Assembly: GCA_030765045.1 (NCBI GenBank)
Contig: CM060969.1
Span: forward strand, 49,426,716-49,490,715
DNA from: Tenodera sinensis
Lineage: Eukaryota > Arthropoda > Insecta > Mantodea > Mantidae
Direction: 5' to 3'
DNA: 64,000 nt
The position numbers and the translations under genes were made by a program. This document shows positions 34,799-46,239 of this stretch, piece by piece. Every line of letters begins with the position of its first letter. Position 1 is the first letter of the stretch. The notes under the pieces are model-generated. The model did no database searches and had not been told where the DNA came from. It was given only the letters and a program-made list of their open reading frames with translations.

Positions 34799-35040
34799 TG
34801 TCGGTCTGTGTGGCTCAGTTGGTTAGACGCTGGCCTGCTGATCCCAAGGTCGCGGGTTCAAACCCGGCCCAGGTCGATGGTTTTTAAGTGTGCTTAAAAA
34901 CGACAGCTCCACGTCAGTAGATTTACTGGCATGTAAAAGAACTCCTGCGGGACAAAATTCCGGCACACCGGCGACGCTGATGTGATCCTGGCAATTGACA
35001 GCGTCGTTAAACAACAAAATAGTTATAGTTAGCGCGCGCG

Positions 35041-35119
<79 letters not shown>

Positions 35120-35222
35120 TTTTCTAAAATGTCTTTTTTATTCAGGGGGCCTCCCAGTGAAATCTGGACATCGAAATTTTGGCTAGAATATAATACTGCA
35201 TCTACTTACTATTTATCAACAG
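34005..35222 (-). repeat. R1 repeat, full-length copy split inside its (CA)n
   Basis: Minus-strand R1 from TTGCACTCATATGACTTTCTC (34017) through CTCCGAAATGATTCACTCC and AAGGGTAGTTTAGAGTGG to GAGTTATGCTGTTCACA. A CA run follows (34724-34794), then SINE-A (34798-35030), a second CA run (35044-35117), and R1 again with TTTTTCTAAAATGTC, GGGGGCCTC and GTGAAATCTGGACATCGAAA. SINE-A has therefore landed in the microsatellite. Confidence 0.85.
34798..35030 (+). repeat. SINE-A, full-length copy
   Basis: Complete tRNA-like head: A box TGGCTCAGTTGGTTAGACGC and B box CGGGTTCAAACCC, looking like a tRNA with GATCCC in the variable part. The body has AAGTGTGCTTAAAAACGAC, GTAGATTTACTGGCATGTAA, ACTCCTGCGGGACAAAATTC, CACACCGGCGACGCTGATG and GACAGCGTCGTTAAACAAC, with an ATAGTT-type tail. 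It is flanked by CA microsatellite on both sides. It is the best copy in the window for recovering the family. Confidence 0.93.
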
Positions 35223-37199
35223 GTTTATAATGTGAGATCACATCTTCCTGTATCCAAAGTGTTTAAGTACGTATCTTCTTCCTCCATTCTTCTCTTATTT
35301 CCCATCTACTTACTATATGTAGTGGAAAGTAATAAATTTGGTGTTTGTGGAATATCCTCTGAGAATGGTAGTCGATTTAACTTAACTTACTTTGAGACGG
35401 TCTATCGCTCTCTAATGATATCAATCACTAGTCATTTGATATAAATAACTATTAAATCATATCTACCAGCACTAATGGTATAGACACGAAACCATTAGAA
35501 TCCTTGGATACACCTAGGTGTAGTCAATATTATAATTAGACTAACATCACTAAGGTTTTCACAGCTGTAGTGATAGGAGCGGAAACAGTTCCTACCACGT
35601 GATTTATTCCACGTGGGGTAGATATTAGGAAGATGTGTGACCACATTCTTCATTGGTTGGAGTAAAATTCGTTGTTGCCCCACTTTCATTCAGTAAGAAC
35701 GATTCATATCTAAATTTAGCTAATCAGAAGTATTAGAATCTTTTATTTGCTTAGAATTATTTCGTAGTGTTTGGAAGGGTGGATGTGAAAGCGTATGTAC
35801 GTGGAAAAATAAGTTAAAAGTGACAAAAACATAGAGTAACTTAACCTAAAATGTTCAAAGCTTCAGTCAAAGCCCCTGGTACAACCATAACAGTTAAGAG
35901 GTTATAAAAACGAACAAGAACTGTATTGCAGCGACAGGAAAGATTTATATCGAACCAGAAACTTCGAGTTTCTTCACCCTCTGACCACATATTTTGTGGA
36001 ACCTTTTGTTGACAAGACAAAGATCCGACGCATTCCTGGGGAAGAGCAACGAAGGTGCAAATATGTTCCTAATTAAGTACATCCGACGTGAATGATGAGC
36101 TTTAAGTATAAACATCAAATGTTTGCTGAAGCCAATGAAAGCGTACGGAAATATGAAAGTTGTTTATGTTAATACGTTACAGATGGGTAAATCTCATCAC
36201 GTGTCAGTTCATAATTGGGTCAGCATGCAATAAGGCCGACCCACAGACTTCTTAGCAAGAAAAGACTTCGAAAATAACTTCACACGGCTTCATGTGTACC
36301 TGCGTGGGATGATAGGATGAGACGAAACAATTGTGACGTAAGGGAATTGTGGCGAGAATGTTGAGCAACAAGTGATTCTAAACTAAATAATAATTTTGAC
36401 ATGCAAGTGAATGAAACTTATTTAACTGGAATTGTATACACTAATCGTGATATACAAGCAGAGCTCTATGCTGCCGCTGAGTTACAAGTGAATATGACTC
36501 GTAACCATCAACCACGAGTTCCTCTTTCCAAACAACTTTTTCACCAACCCCAACCATCGTAACTTGAAGAGAGTTAGAACCCTTTCCTATTCTTAAATTG
36601 TATTCTATTTCGTATACTCATAGAGGCATTAAATTATCATATACGGATTATCACCTGGTCATTCTTTTGTTTTGTACAAATGACCTTCAGGCTATTGTGT
36701 TGTTTAGTGAGTGTCGCCAACTGTATCCCACAAATAGTTGAAAATCAATTTATCACACTTTAGATTCGGTTAACAACCAAAATGGCACTCCATTTCCATT
36801 TGACAACTGTGCTTTTAACAAATGTTCTTTTAATAATTAGTGTATTTCTCCAGAAGAAAAGTTATTTATTAATGTTAAATAATGTTAACAATAAAAAATG
36901 TTATTTGAGATTATAAACTGATTCTCTGCCATAACAAGAGAAGATCAAAATACAAATTCTTGCTTTCGTTTTCCTCAGTTGGCAGTGAAAGTCGATTACA
37001 CTAATCTAAATGAATATGTTTTAGGATATTTTTATAGAATGTAACATTTTCTGGTCAAATCTTTGTAATATAGTATTTAAATTCATGTTTTATTTATGAA
37101 ATAGTCCAGATAAATATCATTCGACCATCTGATCTCAGACGTCTGGATATTTACCTGTGACGATTCTGAATAATTTGTCGTGAGAAATAATATCCATAA
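35223..37199. other. No recognised feature
   Basis: Almost 2 kb with no exon, repeat family or inverted repeat I can support. Confidence 0.35.
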
Positions 37200-38150
37200 A
37201 TTTGAACTTTTTTAAAACATCTCTACAGTGTTGTTTATTTTTACTTAATCTTTAATAGCTAAGAAATAAAAAAATGTACATCTAAACTTGCTTGATATAA
37301 AATTTCCTCCGAATAAAGGACTTCACACGCCATTTCAGGAAATTCAAGATACAAATTTATTTGTTATATAAACATCTTTAATATGACATTTTAGTAGAAG
37401 TCTTTAAAAAGATATTTGGAGAAGGTAAAAAAGTTCGAAAACATTCCTTATGAAGCGTAGTTTGAATAGGGAGATTTTCTTGAAAAATCTTCGTGTTGAA
37501 CTTTTAGAAGATATAAGTAAATAATTAAGCTCGTTAGATCCCTTAAGGATCTTACGTAGGAGTAGCTCAGTTATTAGTCTCGCTGGGAACCATTTCGCCT
37601 AATTTTTATGTTTAGAATAACGTTTCGTTTCGTTCGTTTGGCTCATGGCCTATTTCCCAATTCTCTTCATATGCTAGTTCTGATGTAATCAAATCCATTT
37701 ATGATACTAATGTAACGCTACTTGACCCACAAATGCACTGTCACCTTATGGTGTAGTGTTTTGACTTGCTCATTGTCTTATTAGTTCTCTTCACACAATC
37801 CTATTTCTTACAGTTTGTTGAACGTGTCACTCCACCGTCGATCTCTCTTCCGCTTGACTGTGTACATAAGGGTCACACATGTGTCCATTGACCCTCGCTC
37901 AGTCTCAAGGTGTGCCCTCCCCACTTCTACTTGGTCTGCAATATCCTTTATTGCTACCACTCTGAAGAATCACTGAACCCAAATACTAAGTTTTGTATTC
38001 ACCCAACTTTTCATTTTTGAGTTATGCTGTTCAGACATAAACGGACACTCTCAAAATGCTTTTTCTATGCAGGGGCTTCACAATATACATGTCCGGTGAA
38101 ACCCCGATATCGATTTTGTGCGGAGTGCAATACCTTCCCAAACTTTTAGA
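37200..38150 (-). repeat. R1 repeat, diverged copy with an insertion
   Basis: R1 blocks run to about 37550 (GACTTCACACGCCATTTCAGG, AAATTCAAGATACAAATTTA, GAAGCGTAGTTTGAATAGGG, ATCTTCGTGTTGAAC). They resume at about 37985 (CAACTTTTCATTTTTGAGTT, ATGCTGTTCAGACATAAACG, GGTGAAACCCCGATATCGAT). The 420 bp between are foreign, see next entry. Confidence 0.7.
37555..37975 (-). mobile_element. Candidate decayed non-LTR retrotransposon 3' fragment in R1
   Basis: On the minus strand this segment has the composition and broken reading frames of the C-terminal part of RTE/jockey-like polyproteins. It interrupts R1 between equivalent points. The protein match is weak because several stops and shifts are needed. 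It could also be another unclassified insertion. Confidence 0.35.
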
Positions 38151-38329
38151 TTCATGGTAGTGAAAATAAAAATTCAGTTAGTAGATTCATGGAATCTGAA
38201 ACCTGAATGTGTCAGATGTAATAGAGAGCGGATAAGAAATACGGGAGTAGGAACAAGGACGCAAGTGGTAGTCGCCGCAATGGCAGCACAAGTAGCGAAG
38301 TGAAGACGGGCAAGTCATACACTAAGGCT

Positions 38330-38490
38330 CAACAACAATCGCAGGACAAATATAGTAACGATGTGAGACCCAAGAGGAGAGAGGGGGCCGAGGAGGTCGA
38401 ACGAGATGGGTGGACGAAATGAAGAGGAACACTGGCAGCACCTGGTCCAGGACAGCGAGGAATCGCAGCCCACGGACATCTGCTCACCAA
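38330..38490 (+). pseudogene. Decayed non-LTR retrotransposon C-terminus
   Basis: One plus-strand frame reads GGRGGRTRWVDEMKRNTG and then WSRTARNR. This is the GRPRxRWxD...W...AQNR-type C-terminal signature of insect RTE/jockey-like reverse-transcriptase polyproteins. The remainder is lost to stops. It is a remnant with no function expected. Confidence 0.5.
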
Positions 38491-38705
38491 CTAATGACCG
38501 AGTGCCAAGGAAGATGGGACATGTCTGAATACGACAGTAAAAAAGTGATAAATGTCAAACAAATGAGAACTAGTGTCAAGTGTCAAAAAAGTGAGACTCA
38601 AGCCCAGAGGGCAGAGGAATGATCAAAACTAAAAATAAGTATAAGCAAACGTAGGTTAAGACAAAGACAGGGAATTCCACATTTATAGCTCAAATTTGGG
38701 AAGTA

Positions 38706-38930
38706 GGTCTGGGTGGCTCAGTTGGTTAGAAGCTGGCCTACTGATCCCAAGGTCTGGGGTTGAAATTCGGCCCAGACCGATGGTTTTATAAGTGTGTTTA
38801 AAAACAATAGCTCCATGTCAGTAGGTTTGCTGGCATGTAAAAGAACTCCTGCGGGATGAAATTCCGGCGCACCGGCGGTGCTGATATGATCCCGGCAATT
38901 GACAGAGTCGTTAAACAATACGTTTTTTTT
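38706..38930 (+). repeat. SINE-A, nearly full-length copy
   Basis: Head GGTCTGGGTGGCTCAGTTGG, B-box decayed (GGGGTTGAAATTCGG), family body intact, ending GTCGTTAAACAATACG then poly-T. More mutated than the copy at 34798. Confidence 0.88.
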
Positions 38931-38995
38931 TTCAAATATGGGAAGAGTATACCGAACTATCCTTTGTTGCCCCTTGCCATATAGGAATTAAGCGC

Positions 38996-39165
<170 letters not shown>

Positions 39166-40244
39166 ACAAGCTCTGGAGTCAATTTGCTTGACTTTTAGCT
39201 AATTATATTTATATACAGATATTTGAACTGTTCAGAAAACAAAGTTTTGTGTCTTCTCTCAAAATCGGAGTAGTTAGAGAAAACTTAACTGTTATTCACT
39301 AGATAGAATAAGATGTGTATTAAAGTCCATTCATAAGGCTTTTACACTTCCTATTTGTATATTAAACTCCGAAGAAGTACCTATTTAATCTGATGTCATC
39401 ATTCCTATCTCCAAAAGGGTCCAAAGGCATCAACATTTTGTTGCAGGAGCGCATTGAGTTGGAATTCGCTTATAAGTTTTGCATTCCCATTAAATTGTAT
39501 GTTCGGTTTTATAATTATTTACGCAACTAGTGTATAATCTGACTCACTGTGACATGAGTATTTGTTTATCGAGTGAGTGAAAGGGAACGCGCTAATTTTT
39601 ACGAGTGTCACGATGAAAACATTATACCGTGTTACAACGTTTTATTCAATTTCAGCATTAAAATATGTAAAAATAACTAATAAATTCACTAAACGAAAAA
39701 CGATGTGTTAGGGATCACACATGTAATATGCTTGTTAAGCAGATGTTTCATTTGTTTCAACACTTACAGAGGAAAATGGAAGGTAATGATAAAACTATTG
39801 AAAATATGGAATGTATTCCACTTGGCATTTTGAACGACGCCAAGAGTGCTGAGGGTTTATTAATAAAATTCCAGAAAAATCAAAAGATGTTTACGAAAAA
39901 GAATGTAAAAGTTTTGTGGGTGGAGAAAGGAAAAATGTATTAGCTTGACTAATGAAACCACATTAATGGCATACTTTTCAGAGCGGGTATTTATGCAGGT
40001 TTTCTTACAGGCACATTAGAGAAAATTATGTTGTATCACCGATGACGTGATTCTTGTCTTGTTGACATAGTAATTAAGTAATTCATTTTCTGGCACTGGT
40101 ACCAGAAAATATGGTAATTTCGCACGATTTATGTCGTCATAATAAACCGTTTTAATACTAGGATTGCATAAAAAATATTGTATAAATAATAAAAGTAATT
40201 TTTTCAGGCTGCTCGTTTTAAATGTATGTTAAATAAATACTCTA
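39166..40244. other. No recognised feature
   Basis: A+T-rich sequence; a 71-codon plus-strand frame at 39728-39943 has no recognised domain. No repeat family assigned. Confidence 0.3.
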
Positions 40245-40420
40245 GGATTTCTTCTTTATCTTCTTCTGTCTTCAATGATTAGGCTAAAGCCTGTTTCAGT
40301 CTCACATCTTTCCACCTCTTTCTGGGTCTTCACATAGATCAATCTTCTTGGTCTGAAATTCAAAATTTTCATGGGAATTCTATTGGGTTATATTCGTTGT
40401 ATATGAAGACTAGGGTTTCC
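40245..40420 (-). pseudogene. Decayed non-LTR retrotransposon 3' end
   Basis: Minus-strand reading gives RPRKRWKDVRLKQA, a GRPRKRW-type C-terminal signature. After a stop come TCATTGAAGACAGAAGAAGA and a GAAGAA-rich tail, typical of the 3' ends of RTE-like elements. Upstream coding sequence is not recognisable. Confidence 0.55.
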
Positions 40421-40555
40421 CAATGAAATTTCTTTATTCCTTTGTACTGCGGAAAGTGTGCAAATAATTTTCGAGATATTAGTTTTATTGGTTTGTGTTT
40501 TCAAGTACTTTTCTCAGATATAAAGTTATTTTTTTTTTTTTTTTTTTTTTTTTTT

Positions 40556-41125
40556 TGTTCTGGTCATGCAAAGAGAATGGAATGTTAATGCCATCACATA
40601 GATGGCTTTTAAAAGACCTGACTATCGCTTAAGCCTACTGTATTCACCTATTGGTATTGTAGGTACACAGGGCACACATAGTAATAGACATCGAATTTTT
40701 TATGGTCTTTAGGGGCATTTATAGGGCATGTCTTCTGATACTGGTCTCTACCAGTTAACCCCCTTCCCTTTCAGTTGAGGGAGGTGGCTACACCTATCCG
40801 TAATTAGCCAGTGAGTTGACAACACCAGCATAGGTGCAACTCTATTGGTTTGATACAGAACACAAGGCGTGATACGGCGACAGTTTTGCCAAGAAAATGA
40901 AAGCATGACGTAATAAGGTACCCTACAAACGGTAATGAATGAGGTGTCCGCAAGAAGGCAATGCTGATTTCTTTCCGTACTGTCTGCACGTATAAAGAAA
41001 AATGTAGTAAAACCATTCCCACAAACGCTATCTCTAATGATATGAAGTTGTTGGAAAAATAAGTGTTTGTAAGAATAGTATGTACAAGAGTGAGTAGAGA
41101 AAGTGGCCTGTTTGCAATACTTAGG
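40556..41125 (+). repeat. R1 copy split by repeat H
   Basis: R1 blocks GGTCATGCAAAGAGAATGG and AGACCTGACTATCGCTTAAG run to about 40665. R1 resumes near 41045 with GTTTGTAAGAATAGTATGTA and GAGTAGAGAAAGT at about 41090-41103. The stretch between is mainly repeat H. A poly-T tract (40529-40556) precedes it. Confidence 0.65.
40665..41000 (+). repeat. Repeat H, copy 2
   Basis: Same block order as 14236-14565 (GTAATAGACATCGAATTT, GTTGAGGGAGGTGGCTACAC, GGTTTGATACAGAACACAAG, AGCATGACGTAATAAGGT). It lacks the long poly-A tract of copy 1. Confidence 0.75.
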
Positions 41126-41725
41126 CTTTCTCTAACGATACAAATGAAGTACATAACAATTTCAGCATATGCCTAGACCTAAACGATAAATAACATGTGT
41201 GAATAGGCTTTTAAACCACAAAGCCAGAACTGCTGCTTGTTTCTTGGAATTGTCGGAAGGTCACACACAAATGGCAAGTGTCGTCAGGTGCTGAAATTGC
41301 CCGAAGCAAAGAGGAACAGGGGTTCTTGTGAGAGTTGGCTGGTACACAGCGGGTATGCGGCAGGTTGGGGGCTCCCGTATTCATGTCGGCAGTCTTGTAG
41401 TCCATTCTTCTGTTCGCGATGGGGGGTAACAGCGCTACCAGGGCCACACAAAATACACACATTGCTTCTATACAAGCCGCCCGCCGCTTAATTAATTCTT
41501 CGGCATTTTCACTTCGCTGTTATTGATTCCTCTTTCAGAATTATAAAAATTCTGAAGTTATGCTCATGATACATCATAATCAATGAAGAAATAAATGTAC
41601 TTGCTTTTTTTCCTTGTGCTACATGCAGTATCAGCCAAATACTGCTTTGATCTACATTGTCAATAGCTAAATAAAGCAAAAGTGGCTGAATGCACTAGAA
41701 TACCTGATAGTAATGAGTGCTTAAT
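41126..41725. other. No recognised gene; G+C-richer part 41220-41490
   Basis: A mixed-composition block carries overlapping frames of 60-84 codons on both strands without a recognised domain. CAGCGCTACCAGGG near 41430 recurs near 14820, so part of it may be repeat. Confidence 0.3.
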
Positions 41726-42171
41726 TATACGAAATGGAAGGGAAGTGATTACATTAATTTAAACGAGAGATAGATCTCGATATTTGGAACACATTTTGTA
41801 TCTTACGTTTTTGTCTCTGACCATTTCCTAGGGAAAGTGTTAGACCTGTTTACATCCGGAAACCCGGTCATTTCCCTGACCAACCTCAACGCAACGTTGT
41901 CGACATAATTATTTCGAAACCCTATGTGATGTCCCATAATTACTAGCTAAGCTATGTCAGAAATAAGTTACTCTAAGCATTTTGCAGGTAACTAACTGTT
42001 AACTTTGTGCATTCTTGTGGAATTAGGCATACAATTTGGAACAAAAACCATTTATTTTTTCGAAATCGGCTTTTCAAAGTACAAAATGCCATTCGACTTT
42101 TTTGTTTGTAATGCTTCTATGAAGCACATATTAGAAGGAATGTACGAGTAACTTCCCTTCCATCCTCTATA
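41726..42171 (-). mobile_element. MITE M, short copy with TIRs
   Basis: 446 bp. The left end TATACGAAATGGAAGGGAAG and the right end (as inverse) TATAGAGGATGGAAGGGAAG form imperfect TIRs, with flanking TA or TATA. The interior matches MITE M at 43131-43805 in inverse orientation (for example GGTCAGGGAAATGA, TTGCGTTGAGGTTGG, TTTCGAAATAATTA, AGAAGCATTACAAACAAAAA). About 230 bp present in the long copy is missing here. Confidence 0.75.
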
Positions 42172-42604
42172 GGTATTTTGAATACTCGTGACATTTCCGC
42201 ACACTTTTCCAGGAACTACTAATGACCCTTCTAATAAAATTGCAGGCACTAAGGGTTGAAATATTTAACTGTTTATATCTTCACATGTATTTATTTTATA
42301 ATTAAACTACATTTTACATTAAAATATGAGAAGTACTACCTTAAAATGACCTATCAATTGCAATCACAGAGAGATACTATTCATATAAACGCACTTCTTT
42401 TAATTGCTTACCTTCGTCATGGTAAAACATTTGGCTGGAAATGATTTCAACTTTAATAGAAATAATTATCTACGTGCTTTTACTTATAAAAGACAGTAAG
42501 GTGTTACAACTCTGTATTGTTTGTTGTGACTTATGAGGCCATTGAGATTTCTGTGAAATGACTCCACTTAAACTCAGGAAAATGTGAGTAAATATATAAC
42601 AATT
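42172..42604. other. No recognised feature
   Basis: A+T-rich sequence; no exon or repeat family assigned. Confidence 0.3.
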
Positions 42605-42995
42605 TCTTCTTGTTCTTCTTCCTTAACATGGATTAGACCTTTCGACCTGTTCCGAGGCTAATCAAACTGCTCTCTTCACCTCACTCTCGTGCCCTAATGA
42701 CTTAGTTGTCGACGGGGCCTTAAACATCACCACTCACCACTCACTCACTCACGCACGCACGCACGCACCCACTCACTCACTCACTTCATCTCACTCACTC
42801 ACTCACTCACTCGCTCACTCACTCAGGGTCGTCCGATGTCTCTTTGTTCTAATGGTTTGTAAAATAGTGCTTGCCGTGGCGCTCTGGAAGGTTCCATCCT
42901 CTTAACGTGTTCATTCCACTTGGTCTAATATCTTAATTTCTTCCACAATGTTTTCTTCCTCTAATTCTTCTCTTATGCATAGGTATCAACATTCC
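42605..42995 (-). pseudogene. Decayed non-LTR retrotransposon 3' end with (ACTC)n
   Basis: The minus-strand frames read WNEHVKRMEPSRAPRQALFY and then RDIGRP, matching the KW..HV.RM...R.P...L.Y.P...R..GRP pattern near the C-terminus of RTE-like polyproteins, with a frameshift or stop. An (ACTC)n microsatellite occupies 42735-42825. The end is GAAGAA-rich at 42605-42625. Confidence 0.55.
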
Positions 42996-43130
42996 GGAGT
43001 CGATCTTTAATAGTAACAGCCAATAAGGAGCTTAAAAATCTCATTTGAGGTGGCTCCAATCTTGATTTTTCCTTGTTTTTATTTACCCATGTCTCACATG
43101 TATATTTTAACGAGGGTTTGGATACCATTC
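42996..43130. other. No recognised feature
   Basis: Short unassigned interval. Confidence 0.3.
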
Positions 43131-43805
43131 TATACAGAATGGAAGGGAAGTCATTATATTCCTTCTAATATGTGCTTGATAGAAGCATTGCAAACAAAAA
43201 GCTCTGATGGCATTTTGTTCTTTGATCAGCCGATTTCGGAAAAATAAATGGTTTTTAATCCAACTTGGATGCGAAATTCCACAAGAATGTACAAAGATAA
43301 CAGTTACTTGCAAAATGCGTAGAGTAACTTACTTCTGACATAGATTCGGTACCTAGTAATTATGCGACATCTTACAGGGTTTCGAAATAATTAATCACTT
43401 CAAAGATGTGAAGGAATACTCCAAGAAGTTAATACCTCTTCACACGTGCGGTAAGTCGACAACTTTGCGTTGAGGTTGGTCAGGGAAATGAGCTGGTCTG
43501 GCGCTTTCAGTTTCGCTTTCGCTATAATGTTTTGGGAGCTAACGTACACTCGCACAGTAAATACAAAAGGACAAGGCAGGGTATTTGTTTGTGTTCTCAA
43601 GAAACACCGTTACTGTATTTATTTACTGAGCTAGCCAAAGTGATACCCGCACAATCTGCAGTGCTGCCAGCTTGTTTTCGAGAAAACTAAAATATCTCCG
43701 TGGGAAATGGTCAGAGACAAAAACGTAAGATTTAAAATGTGTTCCAAATATCGATATTTATCACTGGTTTAAATTAATGTAATGACTTCCCTTCCATCCG
43801 GTATA
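43131..43805 (+). mobile_element. MITE M, long copy with TIRs
   Basis: 675 bp. The left end TATACAGAATGGAAGGGAAG and the inverse of the right end TATACCGGATGGAAGGGAAG form TIRs of about 26 bp that continue into CATTA. There is no transposase frame. It is oppositely oriented to the copy at 41726. A TA or TATA target duplication and a Tc1/mariner-like class are plausible but not shown. Confidence 0.8.
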
Positions 43806-44349
43806 ATCTTAATTTAAGATCCTTCCCCATATTCCTTTAAAAATGTCTTTTTATACACCCACTGATTTTACGAGATTTTGACATTTTCTTCCATTTCTGT
43901 CTTTCTATTAATTACTGATATATTATATCCCCAATATTTAAAGGTACACACCTGGTCAATTATTTGTCCTATTATGATTTTTGCACGAAATTGCTTTTTT
44001 TCCTATCATAGACATTAGTTTTGTTTTTTCTCCCACAATTTCCATATTATATTATTATCTCATTCAAATTTAATACTGATGTCTGCATAGCTTCCTCATT
44101 CCCAGGCAATAACAACTGATCCTCTACAAATATAGCTGTATCAAGATTGGTATTATTTCATTTAAAGTTGTTTTGAGAAAGTTACTGTTTTAATGAACTC
44201 TGTTTCTCTAAACACATTTTTACCTACATCTAATGATTTTCTAGTTAAATAAAGTTGTCTAAAAGGTACCCAGTAAATAATAAATAGGGCTTTAAGGCTC
44301 TCGCAGAAAATTGTATTTCTCAGATTAATGGCACTAAGATTAATTTCAA
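43806..44349. other. No recognised feature
   Basis: A+T-rich sequence; no exon or repeat family assigned. Confidence 0.3.
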
Positions 44350-44960
44350 TGAAAATCATTAGAGAACTTTTTGAGGGGAGAAACGAAAATTATTCCGTGT
44401 GAAAGCTAATTTCAAGGAAAATGTTCGCTTAAATCTTCGTATTAAAAAACTCCAGCACAAGAGTCCATGAAGGACCAAGACTTACCGCCCGGCCGCTACG
44501 TCCCTCACCTCTGCCCACTGCAGGCGTCAGCGTCCCGAGCACTCCCGGCCAGTTATGCGGCCTTCACGACCTGGGGTAGCTATTTCTCCATCAAGCAGCT
44601 CCGTGACCTAACGAGGCTGAGTGTACCCCGTGTCAGACCTCCCAGCGGGGGAAAATTCCCATGCCGGTACCCGGGATCGAACCCGGGCCCTCCGCACCAG
44701 AGGCAAGCGCGCTACCACTGCGCTACGGAGGTGGTCAATTTTCGTATTACAGCCTTAAAATATGCAGAACTTAATTACAAAGTTTGATATTCCTCTACTT
44801 TTCATTTTTAGTTATGCTATTTAAAAACACAAGCAAACATGGAACTTTTTCTAGAAACGATTTTCTTTCATTTATTTGAGGAACATCGAAACATGTATTT
44901 GTGGTTAAATTTTGGTATGTGACGCAACACCTTACCTTATACCTGTTCAGATTTGTGACT
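44350..44960 (-). repeat. R1 fragment split by SINE-B
   Basis: To the right of the SINE, R1 is clear: CTACTTTTCATTTTTAGTTA, TGCTATTTAAAAACACAAGC, TTTTTCTAGAAACG, GAGGAACATCGAAACATG. To the left, TTCAAGGAAAATGTTCG and AAATCTTCGTATTAA fit the adjacent R1 part. The (CA)n is reduced to ACACAAGCAAACA. Confidence 0.6.
44445..44740 (-). repeat. SINE-B, near-complete copy
   Basis: The minus-strand head runs from ACCTCCGTAGCGCAGTGG (44733) through the B box (GGGTTCGATCCC, around 44673) to the G+C-rich family body and ends in a short, decayed tail at 44445-44465. TTCGTATTA at 44436-44444 and 44741-44749 is the likely 9-bp target duplication. The 3' portion of the body is shorter than in the copy at 9104. 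Confidence 0.85.
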
Positions 44961-45084
44961 AATTAAATTTTTTTTTGTTTAATTGGTTCATTTATGCCTC
45001 ACCTTTTGTTACCTTTGAAACATATTGGCTATCGGCAATGGTATTAACTCGTATACACTTATCATTGGGTTTCTGGTTTTTCTT
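44961..45084. other. No recognised feature
   Basis: Short unassigned interval. Confidence 0.3.
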
Positions 45085-45335
45085 TGGGTCTTATACATTA
45101 GCTCAGACACACATTCATACCATCCAAAAGGTCCCGAGTTCGAATCTTGGTTAGGGGAGGCATTCGGATAAGGTTTTTCCGGAGCTTTTCCCTAATCCTG
45201 AGAAGGCGAGTGTCTGGTAACTTTAAGCTCTATGGACGTCGGGCTCATTTGAGCATCATTTCTCCCATTTCATTCATCCGATATGACGCTACGTTGGAGA
45301 ACGGCAATAAAAAATATAAATAAATAAAAAGAAAC
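45085..45335 (+). repeat. SINE-E, second copy
   Basis: GAGTTCGAATCTTGGTTAGG (B-box region), CCTGAGAAGGCGAGTGTC, TTTAAGCTCTATGGACGTCG, GGGCTCATTTGAGCATCATTT, and an A-rich tail ending in AAATAAATAAAAAG. It has the same layout as 290-525. The A box is poorly preserved. Confidence 0.75.
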
Positions 45336-45639
45336 AAAAAAGAAACATACTTCCGGACTCTGGAAAGGAAAGTCATTTGAAATACAGAGTTAAGCATTGC
45401 AGCATTCCAGGCTATGGCTGGGATATGAGTTTTTTTGCGGAAGATGAGTGGTGCTATTGAGAGAAAAACAATCCCCCTCCCCCACCCCTTCAATCCCTTG
45501 CTTCGGAATCATTAGCGTTAGGACCATGTTCCAGGAAACTCAGATCCAATTGTGCGGATATGTCACAAATTTCCTTCTGTACGAGAATGCCTTTATGCAA
45601 AATTTTCTATTTTAAATTGCAATGACTTAATTCAAAACC
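45336..45639. other. No recognised feature
   Basis: Unassigned sequence, with a C-rich patch near 45470-45490. Confidence 0.3.
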
Positions 45640-45860
45640 TCGTACATTCACATGAATTTCTCTATCCACTACTGTTGATTTTTATATACCTAACTTCTAA
45701 AAACTATTGTTGCAAAGGCTTATGCTTGTGTGTAATAGGTACTTTTAATTCAAAACGGTAGCAAACATTTTTACAGCAATTATTATATTTCGTTGTAGGT
45801 ACAAGGGGTATATTCGAAACCTAACTAATATTCAAATGTTTCAAAGCGAGACGCTATTTG
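45640..45860 (-). repeat. R1 fragment, highly diverged
   Basis: Minus-strand 3' part of R1: ATTTCTCTATCCACTACTG, TTTCGTTGTAGGTACAAGGG and ACTAATATTCAAATGTTTCA resemble the ends of better copies. A related diverged piece is at 62880-62985. Confidence 0.45.
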
Positions 45861-46239
45861 CTGGCCTTAATATTCTATACTCTTCCATGACATTGTGACA
45901 AATCACTGAAAAGCACAGCACTTTAAAAAATAATGAGGTATTGAAGGGCTTAAAACAATAACGAATATTTCGGAAATGCCTGATGTAAACCTGAATAAAT
46001 TGTGATTAAGTTAGATTTACAATCTTGATAAATATTTTTCCATTTCTTATGGGTTTTTTATTTGGTTTAGTTCTTTTTTACAACCTGCGTTTCATCCTGT
46101 GGGTATATAGCAGAATACTTAATCTCATACACATGCTTATGAAATTAGTATTAATCTAATGTGTTAAATATTTCATGTATAAAATAATGGGTTAGCCATT
46201 ATATAAAACTCCTTCCTTCATAAACTCTTTCCAGGAAAC
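45861..46239. other. No recognised feature
   Basis: Unassigned A+T-rich sequence. Confidence 0.3.

Noticed and set aside
34823..35186. Frames with Cys-Val or Thr-His repeats
   Set aside because: They are translations of CA/GT microsatellites and SINE-A, not proteins.
42735..42825. Possible CRISPR-like or regularly spaced array
   Set aside because: It is a simple (ACTC)n microsatellite without unique spacers. No CRISPR expected in a eukaryotic window.
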